In this document: piece by piece, positions 44,573-55,220 of the stretch
Layout of the letters: each line of letters opens with the position of its first letter
Position numbering within the stretch: the first letter of the stretch is position 1
Assembly (NCBI RefSeq): GCF_009696275.1
Contig: NZ_VUMI01000001.1
Span: 186,001 to 250,000, forward strand
Length of the DNA: 64,000 bases
Origin: Eisenbergiella porci
GTDB taxonomy: Bacteria > Bacillota > Clostridia > Lachnospirales > Lachnospiraceae
Reading direction: 5' to 3'
Program-made: the position numbers and the translations under genes
Notes under the pieces: model-generated
The model's database searches: none
What the model saw: only the letters and a program-made list of their open reading frames with translations
What the model was told of the DNA's origin: nothing

Positions 44573-45370
44573 ATGAAGTACCAGAGATTTAAAGAGCAGG
44601 ATATCATAGATAAAACACAGGATATGATACGTCTGCTGGTAAGCAGACAGTCTGATTCCTTTATGAAGCAGCTGGACGGAAGCTTTGTCCTGATTGGGGA
44701 TTACGATCCCTTACTTATACAGAATGGCCCAGGGCTTGTAAGCCCGGGGCCGCTCAGCCCGGACCTGCTCAGTCCGGAGCCGGAAGTCAGCGAGGCAATA
44801 TCCCAGGAAGAATACGCCGTTGTTTCCCATGAACGCTGTCTGTGGGTAATCTGCGGCTGTTTTTCCATTACGGCTTACATGGACGGCCGGTTGCTGTCCG
44901 CCTCGAAAATAGTGTTTACCTTTGTCTGGAGGCAGGCCGGGGAAAGGCTTCTTCTGGTTCATGCGAACATGTCCCACAGCAGGCCCCAGGCAAGGAATAA
45001 CAGCGGTCTGGCAGATGCCGGAAAAAGCATTGTAAACGTACCGGCGCAGCCTCTGTCCGCCGAACCCGAAACCAAAATGTCCCTCAGGGATTTGAACGGG
45101 AAAATACATTATATCTTTCCGGCAGAAATCCTCTATATTAAATCAGACAACAAAATCTGCCACATCTTTACGGCGGAATCCGCATTTCCGGTCCGCATAA
45201 CGCTGCACAGGCTGTACCGCCCTCCCTTTCTGCTGATTCACCGAAGCTATCTGGTGAACAGAAATTATGTCCGTGAAATCTGCCGTTACCAGGCAACCCT
45301 TCTGAACGGGATCCAGATTCCCATCGGAAAGGAAAAGTATATGGAGATAAAAAAGGCTCTCAGCTGCTGA
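44573..45370 (+). CDS. LytTR DNA-binding regulator with SnoaL/NTF2-like N-terminus
   Basis: This is a 265-residue cytosolic protein. Residues 1-145 look like a SnoaL-like (NTF2) domain (MIRLLVSRQSDSFMKQLDGS, VHANMSHSRP). The C-terminal LytTR domain has EILYIKSDNKICHIFTAESA and PFLLIHRSYLVNRNYVREIC. A loop inside the N-domain is expanded with a Pro/Leu/Ser repeat (GLVSPGPLSPDLLSPEPE). SnoaL-LytTR proteins occur in Lachnospiraceae with unknown signals; there is no receiver domain. A terminator follows. Confidence 0.85.
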   Translation: MKYQRFKEQDIIDKTQDMIRLLVSRQSDSFMKQLDGSFVLIGDYDPLLIQNGPGLVSPGPLSPDLLSPEPEVSEAISQEEYAVVSHERCLWVICGCFSITAYMDGRLLSASKIVFTFVWRQAGERLLLVHANMSHSRPQARNNSGLADAGKSIVNVPAQPLSAEPETKMSLRDLNGKIHYIFPAEILYIKSDNKICHIFTAESAFPVRITLHRLYRPPFLLIHRSYLVNRNYVREICRYQATLLNGIQIPIGKEKYMEIKKALSC

Positions 45371-45390
45371 GGAAGGCGTTGGGGAACTGT

Positions 45391-45417
45391 GGAGGAGCAG
45401 ACTGCCCCTCCCTTTTT
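45391..45417 (+). terminator. Intrinsic terminator of the LytTR gene
   Basis: GGAGG-A-GCAG pairs with CTGC-C-CCTCC (short loop), followed by TTTTT, 20 bp after the stop codon. Confidence 0.75.
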
Positions 45418-45504
45418 ATGTCCTGATAACCAGCACGGCGTCCGTGCCGTCCTCTCTCTCGGGCGGCCGGGCTTATTTCCTATTATTTCCATATACCCTC
45501 CGAT

Positions 45505-46290
45505 TCACCCTTCGGCCCCACAGAACAATGGCTTAACATCCTTATCAATAAATTCCGTAATATCTTTGGCAGTGGGCTTAAACAGTGCGGCAATGGAAAC
45601 CACCATCTTATCCGCAGGATTAACATAAATGATATTCCCGCTGTTTCCCATGGCGGCATAACCATTTAATATACCAGTCCACCACAGATATCCGTAAGAC
45701 AATTTTTCCTTCTCCCAACGGCTGTGTTCCGCCGTGCTCTCCGCCACCCATTCCTCTGATACAATCTGTCTGCCTTCCCATTTCCCGCCGTCCAGATACA
45801 GCTGTCCGATCTTTGCCATGTCCACAGCGGTGAGCGTAAGCCCCCAGCCCGCCGTATTATGTCCTTTTTCGTCCGCAACCCAGCCGCTGGCACAATTCTT
45901 TTTTATAAATGCCACGTGCTCCTGCGGAGTATATAAAACAATGTTGGAAGCAACGGCAATATGAAGCGGTTCAAATAAAGCCTCCCTGGCAAAATCAAGC
46001 ACCGGCTGCCCCGTTGCATTGGCAAGGAGCCCTGATAAAATATCCGGCCCTATCATTTCCATATACCGGAATTCACCCGCCGGCTTCCTTCCTCCCAGTA
46101 AATCAAGGGCCGCCAATATGGAAACAATGCTCTTTGTCACCGAAAATACATGGATGGTATCATCGGCCCCACAGCCGTTAAAATAATTTTCATATACCGT
46201 CCTGCCGTCTTTCAGAACCACCATGCCCGCAATATTGCCATGCTCCTTTTGAATTTTTTTCTCCAATGCCGTTATCTTTTCTTCATTCAT
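45505..46290 (-). pseudogene. Beta-lactamase-fold serine hydrolase with in-frame internal deletion
   Basis: A 261-residue frame begins like class C-type serine hydrolases: GMVVLKDGRTVYENYFNGC and SVTKSIVSI (SxxK). It then jumps straight to ALDLLGGRKPAGEFRY, which in relatives lies about 60-70 residues later, after the RHLLTMT block. The rest (GPDILSGLLANATGQPVLDF, GWGLTLTAVDMAKIGQLYLD, SYGYLWWTG) is normal. The frame is kept, so a shorter protein can be made, but part of the active-site wall is gone. There is no signal peptide. Family substrates are varied esters and peptides. Confidence 0.65.
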
Positions 46291-46519
46291 ATATCAATCC
46301 TCTGTAACCGCCCGGCGCCGGGCAGTTAATTCCTTCTTTCATTTAATGTACCTATCGTCTAATTACTATCTCATATCCTGCCTGAATTTTTGTCCCGGCA
46401 TAAATGCCATAGACTTCCTCCTTCCCTGTTTTGAAGGATATCCTTAAAAAGAAGATAAATCGATAAGAAATCAAAATCAATACGTATTAGTAATAAATTT
46501 TATATTTTTTATTTTCTTC

Positions 46520-46550
46520 TTGACACTCCCATTATGTCTGAGTCTATACT
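46520..46550 (+). promoter_or_regulatory. Promoter with 19-bp spacer upstream of the gene at 46672
   Basis: TTGACA (46520-46525) and TATACT (46545-46550) are 19 bp apart. The spacer has a partial dyad (GAC.CT ... GAGTC), and CACTCC/GGAGTG arms flank the -10. Such long spacers are typical of MerR-family activated promoters. The rest of the gap from 46291 to 46519 is AT-rich without a gene. Confidence 0.4.
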
Positions 46551-46671
46551 TTAACTGTGGAGTGATAGTGCATACAGCTGTTAATCCATTCCGGCGGCTT
46601 TCCCGCCTGTCAAAAAAAGAACCTGCTTCCCCTTACATCCCACTAATATAACCTACTAAAGGAGAAAAAAT

Positions 46672-47127
46672 ATGACTGAATGCCCGGAATGCTACAGCAA
46701 CAAAAAAAGAGCAACCCCGCTGCAAAACCCACGGGACTGCCTGGAAAATCATCTGCAATACATCTGCGGTACCTGCGGCAGATGCATTTGCATCAACAAA
46801 GCGGGAAAAAACGGCTTGCAAAGATGGAATTTCCCCTTTCAATCAGCGGAAACAGCAAAGCTCTACCTGCGGACAGCAGATGCCACCGAAAAAACAAATT
46901 GCGGCATATACGAAATCACAGCTTCCAATGGAAGGAAATCCTTTAAGATTTTCAAAGATGAATTTACATTGAAGGAATATCTGGAAAAGAACAGGGGAAA
47001 ATCCTGTACTGCAATGCGGCCCGTTTACAGAAGGCCTGAATACAGAGAATTTCCCCATACAGAAATCAGAAGGCTCACGGCAGCCGAAGCTGAAGCATAT
47101 ATCAAAGAACAGTCAACGGGCGTTTAG
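46672..47127 (+). CDS. Hypothetical protein with Cys-rich N-terminus (zinc-ribbon-like)
   Basis: This is a 151-residue protein. Four Cys pairs (CPEC near 4, CGTC and RCIC near 48-56) suggest a zinc ribbon. The middle (YEITASNGRKSFKIFKDEFT) and the end (REFPHTEIRRLTAAEAEAYI) are found in conserved hypothetical proteins of Lachnospiraceae. Function unknown. AAAGGAG lies 8 bp before the ATG. Its stop is TAG and overlaps the convergent nucleotidyltransferase gene by 4 bp. Confidence 0.7.
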   Translation: MTECPECYSNKKRATPLQNPRDCLENHLQYICGTCGRCICINKAGKNGLQRWNFPFQSAETAKLYLRTADATEKTNCGIYEITASNGRKSFKIFKDEFTLKEYLEKNRGKSCTAMRPVYRRPEYREFPHTEIRRLTAAEAEAYIKEQSTGV

Positions 47128-47918
47128 AAGCCCTGGGCGGAACAAACTTTCTGCAGCTCCTTTACCATCCTGCACAGATATTCTTCCCCCTGCCCGTCAA
47201 ACATATGGGTGAAAAGCCCCTCCAGGTTCTCTTCAAAGCAGGCAGGCAGGATATGGCACTGTTCCATACAAAGCCGCATCAGCCGTTTTTCACCGGGATG
47301 CGTCATTTCGTTCAATGCAAAAATAACATCAAAGTAGCTTTCCAGAAATGCGGCCGTCCTGTGGTTGATGCTTACCAGATCCCTTCTTTGCCGCGCTTTT
47401 TTTATCTGCATGTCATAGGAGGGCAGGACGCCGTTCATCAGCTTCATATTCCGCTGCACAATATTCCTTTTCAGCTCCCGGGGATATTCCACATCAAAGT
47501 CTTTCTTCAGCCCGGTCAGGCGGCCGGTGCCGTCATATAGAATCCTGCAGGTTTTCAGATTATGCCACATACAGGTGGTATAACCGTTGGAAGCATTCCC
47601 TTCCTGCACCACCCAGCGGATACCCGCCGCGAAATCCTCCAGCCTCCGGTAAATAATATCCAAATCCACCCCATTTCCCAGGGTGCAGTTATCCTCCATC
47701 TCCCAGTAATGATTGTTGATTTCCATAACCGGACAAAATTCACCCAGTAATTTTTCCCGCTCACAGGCCGGGAATTCTCCCTGCAGATAAACATATACAT
47801 CATAATCGGATTTTTCATCCGCTTTTCCTGTTGCCCGGGATCCGCCGAGCGCAATCGCTTCCACAGCGGGGCATCCGGCCAGCTTTTCCCAAAGCCGGTT
47901 TACATCTATTTCCGACAT
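47124..47918 (-). CDS. Nucleotidyltransferase-domain (DUF4037-like) protein
   Basis: This 264-residue protein has the Pol-beta-type signature GGSRATGKADEKSDYDVYVY (GSx8DxD) and a third acidic residue in GVDLDIIYRR. The C-terminal helical half matches DUF4037. ATG at 47918 follows GGGAG; four codons upstream is another ATG without ribosome site. Such enzymes transfer a nucleotide to a small molecule or protein; aminoglycoside or toxin-like roles exist in the superfamily but cannot be assigned here. Confidence 0.82.
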   Translation of the reverse strand: MSEIDVNRLWEKLAGCPAVEAIALGGSRATGKADEKSDYDVYVYLQGEFPACEREKLLGEFCPVMEINNHYWEMEDNCTLGNGVDLDIIYRRLEDFAAGIRWVVQEGNASNGYTTCMWHNLKTCRILYDGTGRLTGLKKDFDVEYPRELKRNIVQRNMKLMNGVLPSYDMQIKKARQRRDLVSINHRTAAFLESYFDVIFALNEMTHPGEKRLMRLCMEQCHILPACFEENLEGLFTHMFDGQGEEYLCRMVKELQKVCSAQGF

Positions 47919-48177
47919 ATTTACTCCCATCCGCGCACTTTCCTGCGCTTATCCATTAAAGCCAAAACTGTTCAATGCAACCAGTATACTACGTATCTGC
48001 GATCTTAGCCACTCTTTAAACTGTGAAAATACACCGAAAATTCAAAAGTTACGATTTCTTTAATATTTCCCCGGACATCTTGCGAAAATCCGCTCCAGGA
48101 TATAACATAAAATCAGAACAATTAATAACGGCATTCATCTGCCGGAAACCACCTTCCTCAGCAAAGGAGGAGCATCT

Positions 48178-50037
48178 ATGGAAAAAAACACCCCTATAAC
48201 CGTTCCCGCCCTTACCTGTCTTGCCACCGCGCTCTTACTCAGCGCCGCCCTTCTTGGCGGGTGCGGCCTGCCTGCGGATAATGCCGCGGATCCGGTTATT
48301 GACGCGGGAACAGCTTCCGGCGCGCAAAGCCAGGATGGCAACCATGCCGTGTCCGAAACACAAAACGGCGCGCAGACAGATAACGCCGGGCAAAGCTTCG
48401 GCGGGAAAGCCCTGTCACAAGAGGACTCGTCTCTTCTGGCCGCCCTTCAGGAGGCTTCGGAAGAAGAGGTTTTACTGTTCGACTGTGCGGATTATGATAA
48501 TGACGGAGTCCGGGAGGCCTTTGCCTTTACCGGAACCAGGCAGGATGGTTATCTGAAGGGACATATCTGGTTTGCCGGCGCAGGGGGGACGCAGCAGCTT
48601 GCCCCCAGAAGACAGACGCCGGATGGCCAAACTGTCGGGGAGCAACCTGAATATTTTCAGGATCGCAGCGCTGTCCTGGAAACTGCCGATGGCCTTTGCT
48701 ACTGGTACGCGGAAACAGACGGCGCCAGCTCCACCCTCTCCTTTCTTTGGGGAGTTCAGGACGGCAGCCCCTACGAAACTGTCCTTTCAGGAAAGGGAAT
48801 GAACCTGACAAAGGATGGAAATGACAATTTTTTCCTGACCCAAAGCTCCTTCGATGGGGGAACCGACGGCGCCGGCCATTCTTATAAGCCCTGCTATTTT
48901 TACTACGCCGGCGGCGCTTTTCATGAGTACGGTTCCTGTCCCCTCACCCAGGAGGAATTTCTGGCCCTGGAAGGCGCCGCGGACTGCATTGCCCCTTTCC
49001 AGGCAGAGAATTACTGGATACGTGAAATCTGGCTGCGGGGGAATGGTCTCATCCAGGTAAACATGACGGATAATTCACTGAATAAAACCGTTGCCTGCGC
49101 TATGGAAGGCGGCAGTCTGGCTGTCATATCGGAAAACGACGGGCTGTCAGGCACCTTAATCGGAGAAATCGTCTCAGCAGACTGGTTTGGCGGCCAGAAT
49201 GCCCTGCAGAGCATTTGGGAACAGAAAAACAGTGGACAGGACGGCCTGTTCGCAGCCCTGCAGCCAAACGAGAATGCATGGTACGATCTGAACGGAGACG
49301 GTCTGCCGGAAATAATCTGTTTCAAGACGGACTATGACGAGGAATCGTATCGGTCAGAGGGCATCAGCATTGAGATTGACGGACGCGAGGTTTGGAGTCT
49401 GAAGCAGGGAGCCGCAGGATATTATGTCTGGGTAACAGATTTGGACGCGGCCGATGGGAAAAAGGAACTGGTTCTGAAGGGACAGGAAGAAAATGACTGC
49501 ATTTTCATGCTGAAGCTTCTGTCTTATGAAAATGACGCACTCAAAGAGCTTGGCGATCTGGCGGAGACCTCCGTCTTAAACGGCACCGGAAATCTTTACC
49601 GCATCTCATCCTGGGATGAGGGATATGGAAATTACATAAAAATACCGGGTGACGGCACCCTTTCTGTCTGGGCCGACACACCGGTATTCGTAAACGGTCT
49701 TGGATGCTATTACGTAAAGCTTTCCTTCCGCTGCAGCGATAACGGCTTCACTCAGCTGCAGCAGGACGAATATGAGATGAAAGTCCCCTGGATGTATGGA
49801 GAACCCTTTGTCTATACAGCACAGGCGGCGCTGCCCTTCTTTGATTCACCGGAAGATCAGCCTTCCGGGGTACCGTCCTTTATACTGGATCCCGGAGACC
49901 AGATGTACTGTCTGGCCCTGGCTCCCTGTACGGAAGAACTCATCTTTGTAAAGATGGAACGCACCGATGGAAGCGAAAAGGGCTGGATGCTCTTTTCTGA
50001 AACACAGCTTTTCACGGAACTGCCGGGCTGGGGTTAA
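48178..50037 (+). CDS. Large lipoprotein with FG-GAP/EF-hand-like repeats
   Basis: This 619-residue protein has a signal helix ([16 protein letters not shown]) and lipobox LLGGC. A low-complexity linker (about 30-80) follows, then a beta-rich surface domain. Calcium-loop-like motifs [11 protein letters not shown] and [13 protein letters not shown] resemble VCBS/FG-GAP blades. AAAGGAGG precedes the ATG. It is anchored outside the cell. No enzyme motif is seen and function is unknown. It is convergent with the broken kinase genes at 50034, overlapping by 4 bp. Confidence 0.75.
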   Translation: MEKNTPITVPALTCLATALLLSAALLGGCGLPADNAADPVIDAGTASGAQSQDGNHAVSETQNGAQTDNAGQSFGGKALSQEDSSLLAALQEASEEEVLLFDCADYDNDGVREAFAFTGTRQDGYLKGHIWFAGAGGTQQLAPRRQTPDGQTVGEQPEYFQDRSAVLETADGLCYWYAETDGASSTLSFLWGVQDGSPYETVLSGKGMNLTKDGNDNFFLTQSSFDGGTDGAGHSYKPCYFYYAGGAFHEYGSCPLTQEEFLALEGAADCIAPFQAENYWIREIWLRGNGLIQVNMTDNSLNKTVACAMEGGSLAVISENDGLSGTLIGEIVSADWFGGQNALQSIWEQKNSGQDGLFAALQPNENAWYDLNGDGLPEIICFKTDYDEESYRSEGISIEIDGREVWSLKQGAAGYYVWVTDLDAADGKKELVLKGQEENDCIFMLKLLSYENDALKELGDLAETSVLNGTGNLYRISSWDEGYGNYIKIPGDGTLSVWADTPVFVNGLGCYYVKLSFRCSDNGFTQLQQDEYEMKVPWMYGEPFVYTAQAALPFFDSPEDQPSGVPSFILDPGDQMYCLALAPCTEELIFVKMERTDGSEKGWMLFSETQLFTELPGWG

Positions 50038-51865
50038 TCCCCGGCCTGAGGCTTCTGCCTGCTTTTATTCATAACCCTGTTCAAAACATGATACAGATAA
50101 TCCACATCCACCGGCTTAGTAACAAAGCCGTTCATCCCTGCCGCCGCAGCCGCCCGTTCCAGCTTCCGGATGGCCCTGCATGCTTCCAGCCCGTCCATTA
50201 CCGGCATCTGGAGATCCATGAGAATCGCCTGGAATTCGCCTTCACTGCTGTCGCGGAACATTTTCAACGCCGTTTCGCCATTCTCAGCCCTGCAAACCTG
50301 CGCTCCCTTCATCTGCAGCAGCTCCTCTGCAATTTCAGCATTCAGATCATTATCTTCCGCAAGCAATATCCTGATTTCTCCCAGAGACTGCGGCGTTTCC
50401 TCTTTTTCCTCTTCCGATTCCAACATGGCAAGCGGAAATTCCACTGTAAAATAGAACTCGCTGCCCTTTCCCTGTTCGCTTTTCAGCTTCAGTTCCCCGC
50501 CCATCAGCTTAACAATTGTTTTACTGATGGCAAGGCCCAGGCCGGTTCCGCACTATTACCCTGCCGCCTGCCGGCGTAAATTTGAAGGCATTGGAAATCA
50601 GATTCATCAGCACCTGCTTCAGCCGTATGGCATCCCCGGAGAGAATATCATCCTTTATCCCATCCTCCAGGACAAATTCCAACCCTCGTCTGCCTGCCTC
50701 CGCAGTCATCATGCTTTTCAGTTCATCCGCCACGCGTCCCATGGAAAAAGGTTCGCTGGTTATTGTCATCATTTCATTCTCTATCCTGCTCATATCCAGG
50801 ATGTCACTGATAAGATTCAGCAGATAATGGGAGGAGGAGCGTATTTTTCCCAGGTTCTCACGGATATTTTCGGGAACGTTCTTCTCCATGCAGGTTAAGT
50901 CTCAGGTACGGTTTTAAAATACCTTACCTCGGCGGCGGCTACTTCCTTAGGCATTTCCCGCCCCTCTATAATACCGCCGATTAGACCTTCCGATGGGTAA
51001 CTGACCGCCTTATTTCTTACCAGGATATCGTTCAGGGAAGCATAGGAAGCGGAAAGCGCCAGATCCATCTGTGCAGCTTCCTCTTCGTTTCCCATAAACG
51101 CGCCCAGCATATCCGCTTTTCCTTCCTGCACCATAGCCAGCGCCTTCGCATAGCTGTTCGTATACACATACTCAAATTCCAGTCCGGTAAATCCGGCTAC
51201 GGCACCCAGGACATCTGATATAATACCGTCATGCAGATCATTATCCGTCTGCGCGCAGAACAGAGGATGCCAGTTTTCCACTACCGCAACGGAAACCATC
51301 TTTTTCTGCGCGATATATTCTTTTTCCTCTTCATTCAGGATAATGCCTGCAATGCTGCCGTCCGGAAAATTGGCCTTGTAGCGTTCTTCGGCAAAGTTAG
51401 GATTGGAATCCTGCTTTCCAGATATACCTTCAGATGCCGGATATTCTCACCCGCACGCTCATATACGCCTATAGTCTTTCCTTCAATACTTTTCAGGTCA
51501 TAGGCCTTAATGCTCATATCGTCCCGGCGCGCCAGAAGCACTGATTTGGTGTAGCCCGAATTATAATCAGGATAGGCAAAAAACTTTTCAAACTCTTTTC
51601 TGTAGTAGGTGCCCCCCATCAGATCAAATTCGCCCGCCAGGAATCTGTCGGTCATACTTTCACTGTCCGTAGGAATGTATTCATATTTCCATCCGGTATT
51701 TTTGGCTATCTCATTCAGATAGTCCACAACTACACCGTGACGGTTGCCTTCCCTATCGATTTCCGTAAATCCATCCACTTCAGGGAAGGCCACGCGCAGC
51801 ACCAGTCCCGATTCCGGCTCCTTTGCCTGTTTTATACAGGGATAAAGCATTTCTATTATGAGAAG
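50034..51865 (-). pseudogene. BvgS-like hybrid histidine kinase, multiply disrupted
   Basis: Parts of one gene occur in order across three frames. These are two periplasmic-binding-type sensor domains (LVLRVAFPEVDGFTEIDREG, then VSVAVVENWHPLFCAQTDND), a HisKA tail (YLLNLISDILDMSRIENEMM), the N-box (VLMNLISNAFKFTPAGG), part of the ATPase end ([19 protein letters not shown]) and a receiver ([40 protein letters not shown]). Frameshifts lie near 51400, 50895 and 50525. The H-box is missing, and the receiver jumps from RAIRKLER to [12 protein letters not shown] with the beta4 segment lost. It is fused at its 5' end to the receiver of the next kinase. Confidence 0.75.
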
Positions 51866-53494
51866 CATGACAAGCTTCCCTTCCGACAGGTATTGTTTCA
51901 GTATCCGTTCCAGCTCATTCAGATCGATCGGTTTTGCCAGGTGGGCGTTCATCCCCGCCCGGCAGGCCGCCTTCACATCCTCTGCAAATGCATTCGCCGT
52001 CATGGCTACAATCGACAGTCTTTTCACATCCTGCCGTTCCAGGGCCCGAATTTTCCTTGTTGCCTCATAGCCGTCCATTTCAGGCATCTGGATATCCATC
52101 AGGATCAGGTCATAGTAACCTTCTTCTGATTCCCGCACCATCCTGACCGCTTCCGCTCCGTCACAGGCCTCCTCAATAACGACGCCGCTTTCTCCCACAA
52201 GTTTCCTGGCAATTTCCCGGTTGATTTCATTATCCTCTGCCAGCAAAACCCTTTGTCCCTGTAATCTGCCTTCCAGCCGGGCCGTACAGGTTTCGTACCT
52301 TCCCTGTCTCCACTCAGCTCACTGAGCAGATAACATACTTTGGAACGGTAAAAAGGTTTGGCAAGGAAGGCCGTCACCCCGACTTCCCTGGCTTTCCCCG
52401 GGGACCTCCTCCACCTGGGCATTTTCCGGCTGCATAGGCATAGTCACTGTAAAGACAGAGCCTTTCCCGGGACAGCTTTCCACATGGATGTCGCCGTTCT
52501 ATCATTGTTCAGGCTGAGCAGATGCTGGCTGGACAGGCTGATTTTGCGCAGACATTCCACCACACGGTCCCTGTCATCCAGGTGGGCCATTCCTGCGTGA
52601 AATAAGAATGGCCAGCTTATCCTCCGAATATGGATCCTGGCGCATCACCCTGTTTTCAAACCTGTTTTTCCTGTCATTCTCCGCTGTATCCCTGAAAAAA
52701 CCTATCGTCTGCTCATAATCCTCCGGGTGGACGATATCCTTTATGGCGTTGCCTTTGGGCACGTCGTTTTGCGCATCCTCCGGATATTCAAGCAATCTGA
52801 GGCCCTCTCTGTTCAATTGCAGAATGCATAGCGGCTGCTCCTGCGTGATAAGGGCAATCCCTTCCGGCACCGCATTATATAAATGCCCTATGTATTCCGC
52901 CTGATTGCCCAGCTTTCTGTCAGTCCTGTTCACATAGCGGACATAGAATGCCACAAGCAGGAAAATCCCAAGAATAATGCTGGCTATCAGCGTCATTGTA
53001 CGCATCAGGATTTCATTCGTCCGCTTCTCCACCACATTCCTGGAAATGATGGAAATCAGATACCAGTCGGACTGCAGCTTCAGCGGCGTATAGCAGAATA
53101 CCATCTGTTCCTCCTGATATGCAAATACAGCCCAGCCCGTACGGAAATCTTCCAGGGCTTTGGCAAACTCCCGGATTTTATTCTCACTGTTCTGAGTGAC
53201 CGGAAGCATATCAAACAGGTTCTGGACCGTCTTATTGCTGTTGGGATGGGGCGGACGAATCAGTACGTCCCCGGTTGTATTTATTACATAGGAAAAACCC
53301 GCGTCATTATAAAATGACAGGGAAAAGCTATCCACAATATTTTCCACTTCATATTCCTTCACAAGGAACCCCGTCTCACCGTCCCGCAAATCGATCCGGA
53401 CAAACAGGTCAAATACATTCACCCCTGTGACGCTGCTTATATGCGGATTTATAATCCCATCCTTCTTATTGGTTCCACTCTTCCTGCCGCCCAT
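51866..53494 (-). pseudogene. Cache-PAS hybrid histidine kinase, catalytic core deleted
   Basis: The 5' part (53494-52574) encodes an extracellular Cache-like domain (FSLSFYNDAGFSYVINTTGD), a membrane helix (LIASIILGIFLLVAFYVRYV) and a PAS domain. After ILISRRNG another frame gives AHLDDRDRVVECLRKISLSS and SQHLLSLNND, then jumps to VPGKGSVFTVTMPMQ. The H-box and nearly all of the ATPase domain are therefore gone. Next come a scrap of one receiver (GVTAFLAKPFYRSKVCYLL) and a complete second receiver (VLLAEDNEINREIARKLVGE, DIQMPEMDGYEATRKI). The 5' end is fused to the solute-binding protein pseudogene. Confidence 0.75.
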
Positions 53495-54345
53495 GCCCCG
53501 GTCAGCATAAAAGGGGCTTCCCCTTTGGTAAATTCCTATAAATCATCGGATGTCTTCCTGGTTTCCACCGCTTTCTTCGCATCCACATACCCCTTATCAA
53601 TCATTTCTTTTACAAGGAGGAAGCCCGGTTCCAGATAATCGCTCAATGCCTCTTCACCGCTGTTCAGACTGGAAAATACTTCTTTTTTCCTTTTCTCCTG
53701 ATACAGAGAGTAAAATCCCCTGCCGATTACAAGCGTCTTCAGCGAAATATCATTATTGGCAATCACAGGAGTGATTCCCTGCCCCGCAAAATACTCGCAG
53801 GCCGCCATCCATTCTCCCAGATTTTCCGGCACCTTCTGATTATGCTCCTTCAAAAGATCCAGATTGCAGTAAAGCCCGAAAACGGATACGGTGGTTGGCA
53901 CCCAGTATATCCTGCCGTCCACCTCCATCTGTCCCCGCATACTCTCCGTAAAATTTGACATCGTGCCAAGCCCGGATAAATCAGCCACAAGCCCCTGGTT
54001 TTTCAGTTCCAGCAGGATATCGTGGTTGACCATAAACACATCATCGCCTTTTCCCGCCGCCATCCGCTTTTCCAGCGCATTATAATATGCAGTCCCCTTC
54101 AGGCTTTCATAAGATATCCTGATACCCGGATTTTCTTTCATAAACTCCGATATGATCTCTTCTATAATATAATAAGAACGTTCTCCGGTTCATACTTATT
54201 CCCAAAAAAGGTAAGCGTAATGCTCTCCCGGTCTGTCTCCTCATAATTCACCACCTGATTGCCGTTCCCGCAGCCCGCCAGAATAAAAATGCATGCCAAA
54301 ACCGCTGCGCATATAAAACATACCCTGACAGGGAAGGCTGCCGAT
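53495..54345 (-). pseudogene. Sugar-binding lipoprotein, frameshift plus in-frame TAG
   Basis: A lipoprotein signal (CIFILAGCGNGN) and FFGNKYEPENV lie in one frame. A frameshift near 54180 moves to EEIISEFMKENPGIRISYES, followed by 200 residues of solute-binding fold (VPTTVSVFGLYCNLDLLKEH). An in-frame TAG (just before 53536) sits in DDL*EFTKGEAPFMLTGAWA, where relatives have DDLQEF; CAG to TAG fits. About half of the protein after GAWAAGRVE is deleted and replaced by the kinase. AAAGGAG and a GTG near 54343 could be the original start. Confidence 0.75.
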
Positions 54346-54367
54346 GGTTCCCACCCTGTTTCTCCTT

Positions 54368-55081
54368 TTATTTTTCAAGTATCCGGCCGTCAGTGGATAT
54401 CGTTACCACCTGCCAGGGGATAAATTTGCCGCTGTTTTTCAGGGCTGTCACCGCCGCGTGTTCGATACCGCCGCAGCAGGGCACCTCCATCCTTACAATA
54501 GTCAGGCTCCTGATGTCGTTTTGACGGATGATTTCCGTCAGTTTTTCACTGTAATCCACACTGTCCAGCTTGGGGCAGCCAATAAGGGTCACCTTACCGC
54601 GGATAAAATCCTGATGGAAATTGCCGTAAGCATACGCGGTACAATCCGCGGCAACCAGCAGGCTGGCTCCGTTAAAATAAGGGGCATTCACCGGCGCCAG
54701 TTTGATCTGTACCGGCCACTGCCGCAGCCGGGAGGGAACAGCCTCCATTGCATGTTCAGGCTGCTGCGTCTCCTGTCTGTCAAGCTCCCTTGCCCTGCTG
54801 CCGGGGCAGCCGCCGGAAACAGCCCCGCCCTCTGGCTGCATTTTTTTCTTTTTATTTTCCAGGACCGCGCCTTCATCATAGGCCGCCGCCTCCCTCTCCA
54901 CAAAGGAAATCGCTCCTGTAGGACAGGCGGGAAGGCAATCTCCCAGCCCGTCACAATAATCATCCCTGAGCAGTTTTGCCTTGCCGTCAACCATTCCGAT
55001 TGCACCTTCATGACACGCCGAAGCACAAAGACCGCAGCCATTGCATTTTTCTTCATTAATATGAATAATTTTTCTTACCAT
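54368..55081 (-). CDS. 4Fe-4S ferredoxin-type protein with C-terminal domain
   Basis: This 237-residue cytosolic protein has two cluster motifs, CNGCGLCASAC and CDGLGDCLPACP, in the first 60 residues. A variable linker follows, then a C-terminal domain (VNAPYFNGASLLVAADCTAY, VTLIGCPKLDSVDYSEKLTE, VRMEVPCCGGIEHA) with several Cys. This architecture is common next to Crp/Fnr regulators and hydroxylamine reductase (Hcp) in anaerobes and is thought to take part in nitrosative or redox stress. The Crp/Fnr gene is divergent, with a shared palindrome in between. It is complete. Confidence 0.88.
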   Translation of the reverse strand: MVRKIIHINEEKCNGCGLCASACHEGAIGMVDGKAKLLRDDYCDGLGDCLPACPTGAISFVEREAAAYDEGAVLENKKKKMQPEGGAVSGGCPGSRARELDRQETQQPEHAMEAVPSRLRQWPVQIKLAPVNAPYFNGASLLVAADCTAYAYGNFHQDFIRGKVTLIGCPKLDSVDYSEKLTEIIRQNDIRSLTIVRMEVPCCGGIEHAAVTALKNSGKFIPWQVVTISTDGRILEK

Positions 55082-55172
55082 AATTCCTACCTCCTTTTAT
55101 TACTCCCGGATCGCAGCAGCTTACCTATGGGCCTGTCACGCCGGGAATTCTTAGCTATCACATCGGGAACTC

Positions 55173-55201
55173 TTTACTTGACTTTCTGGAGTAAGTATAA
55201 T
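55173..55201 (+). promoter_or_regulatory. Promoter of the Crp/Fnr-type regulator gene
   Basis: TTTACT (55173-55178), a 17-bp spacer and TATAAT (55196-55201) predict a start near 55208. The palindrome at 55221-55236 then lies downstream of the start, a repressing position. Confidence 0.5.
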
Positions 55202-55220
55202 ACAATCCTTCCAACATGTA

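Noticed and set aside
54143-54180. Programmed frameshift in the sugar-binding lipoprotein
   Set aside because: No slippery heptamer with following structure is evident, and the gene also has an in-frame TAG and a lost C-terminal half.
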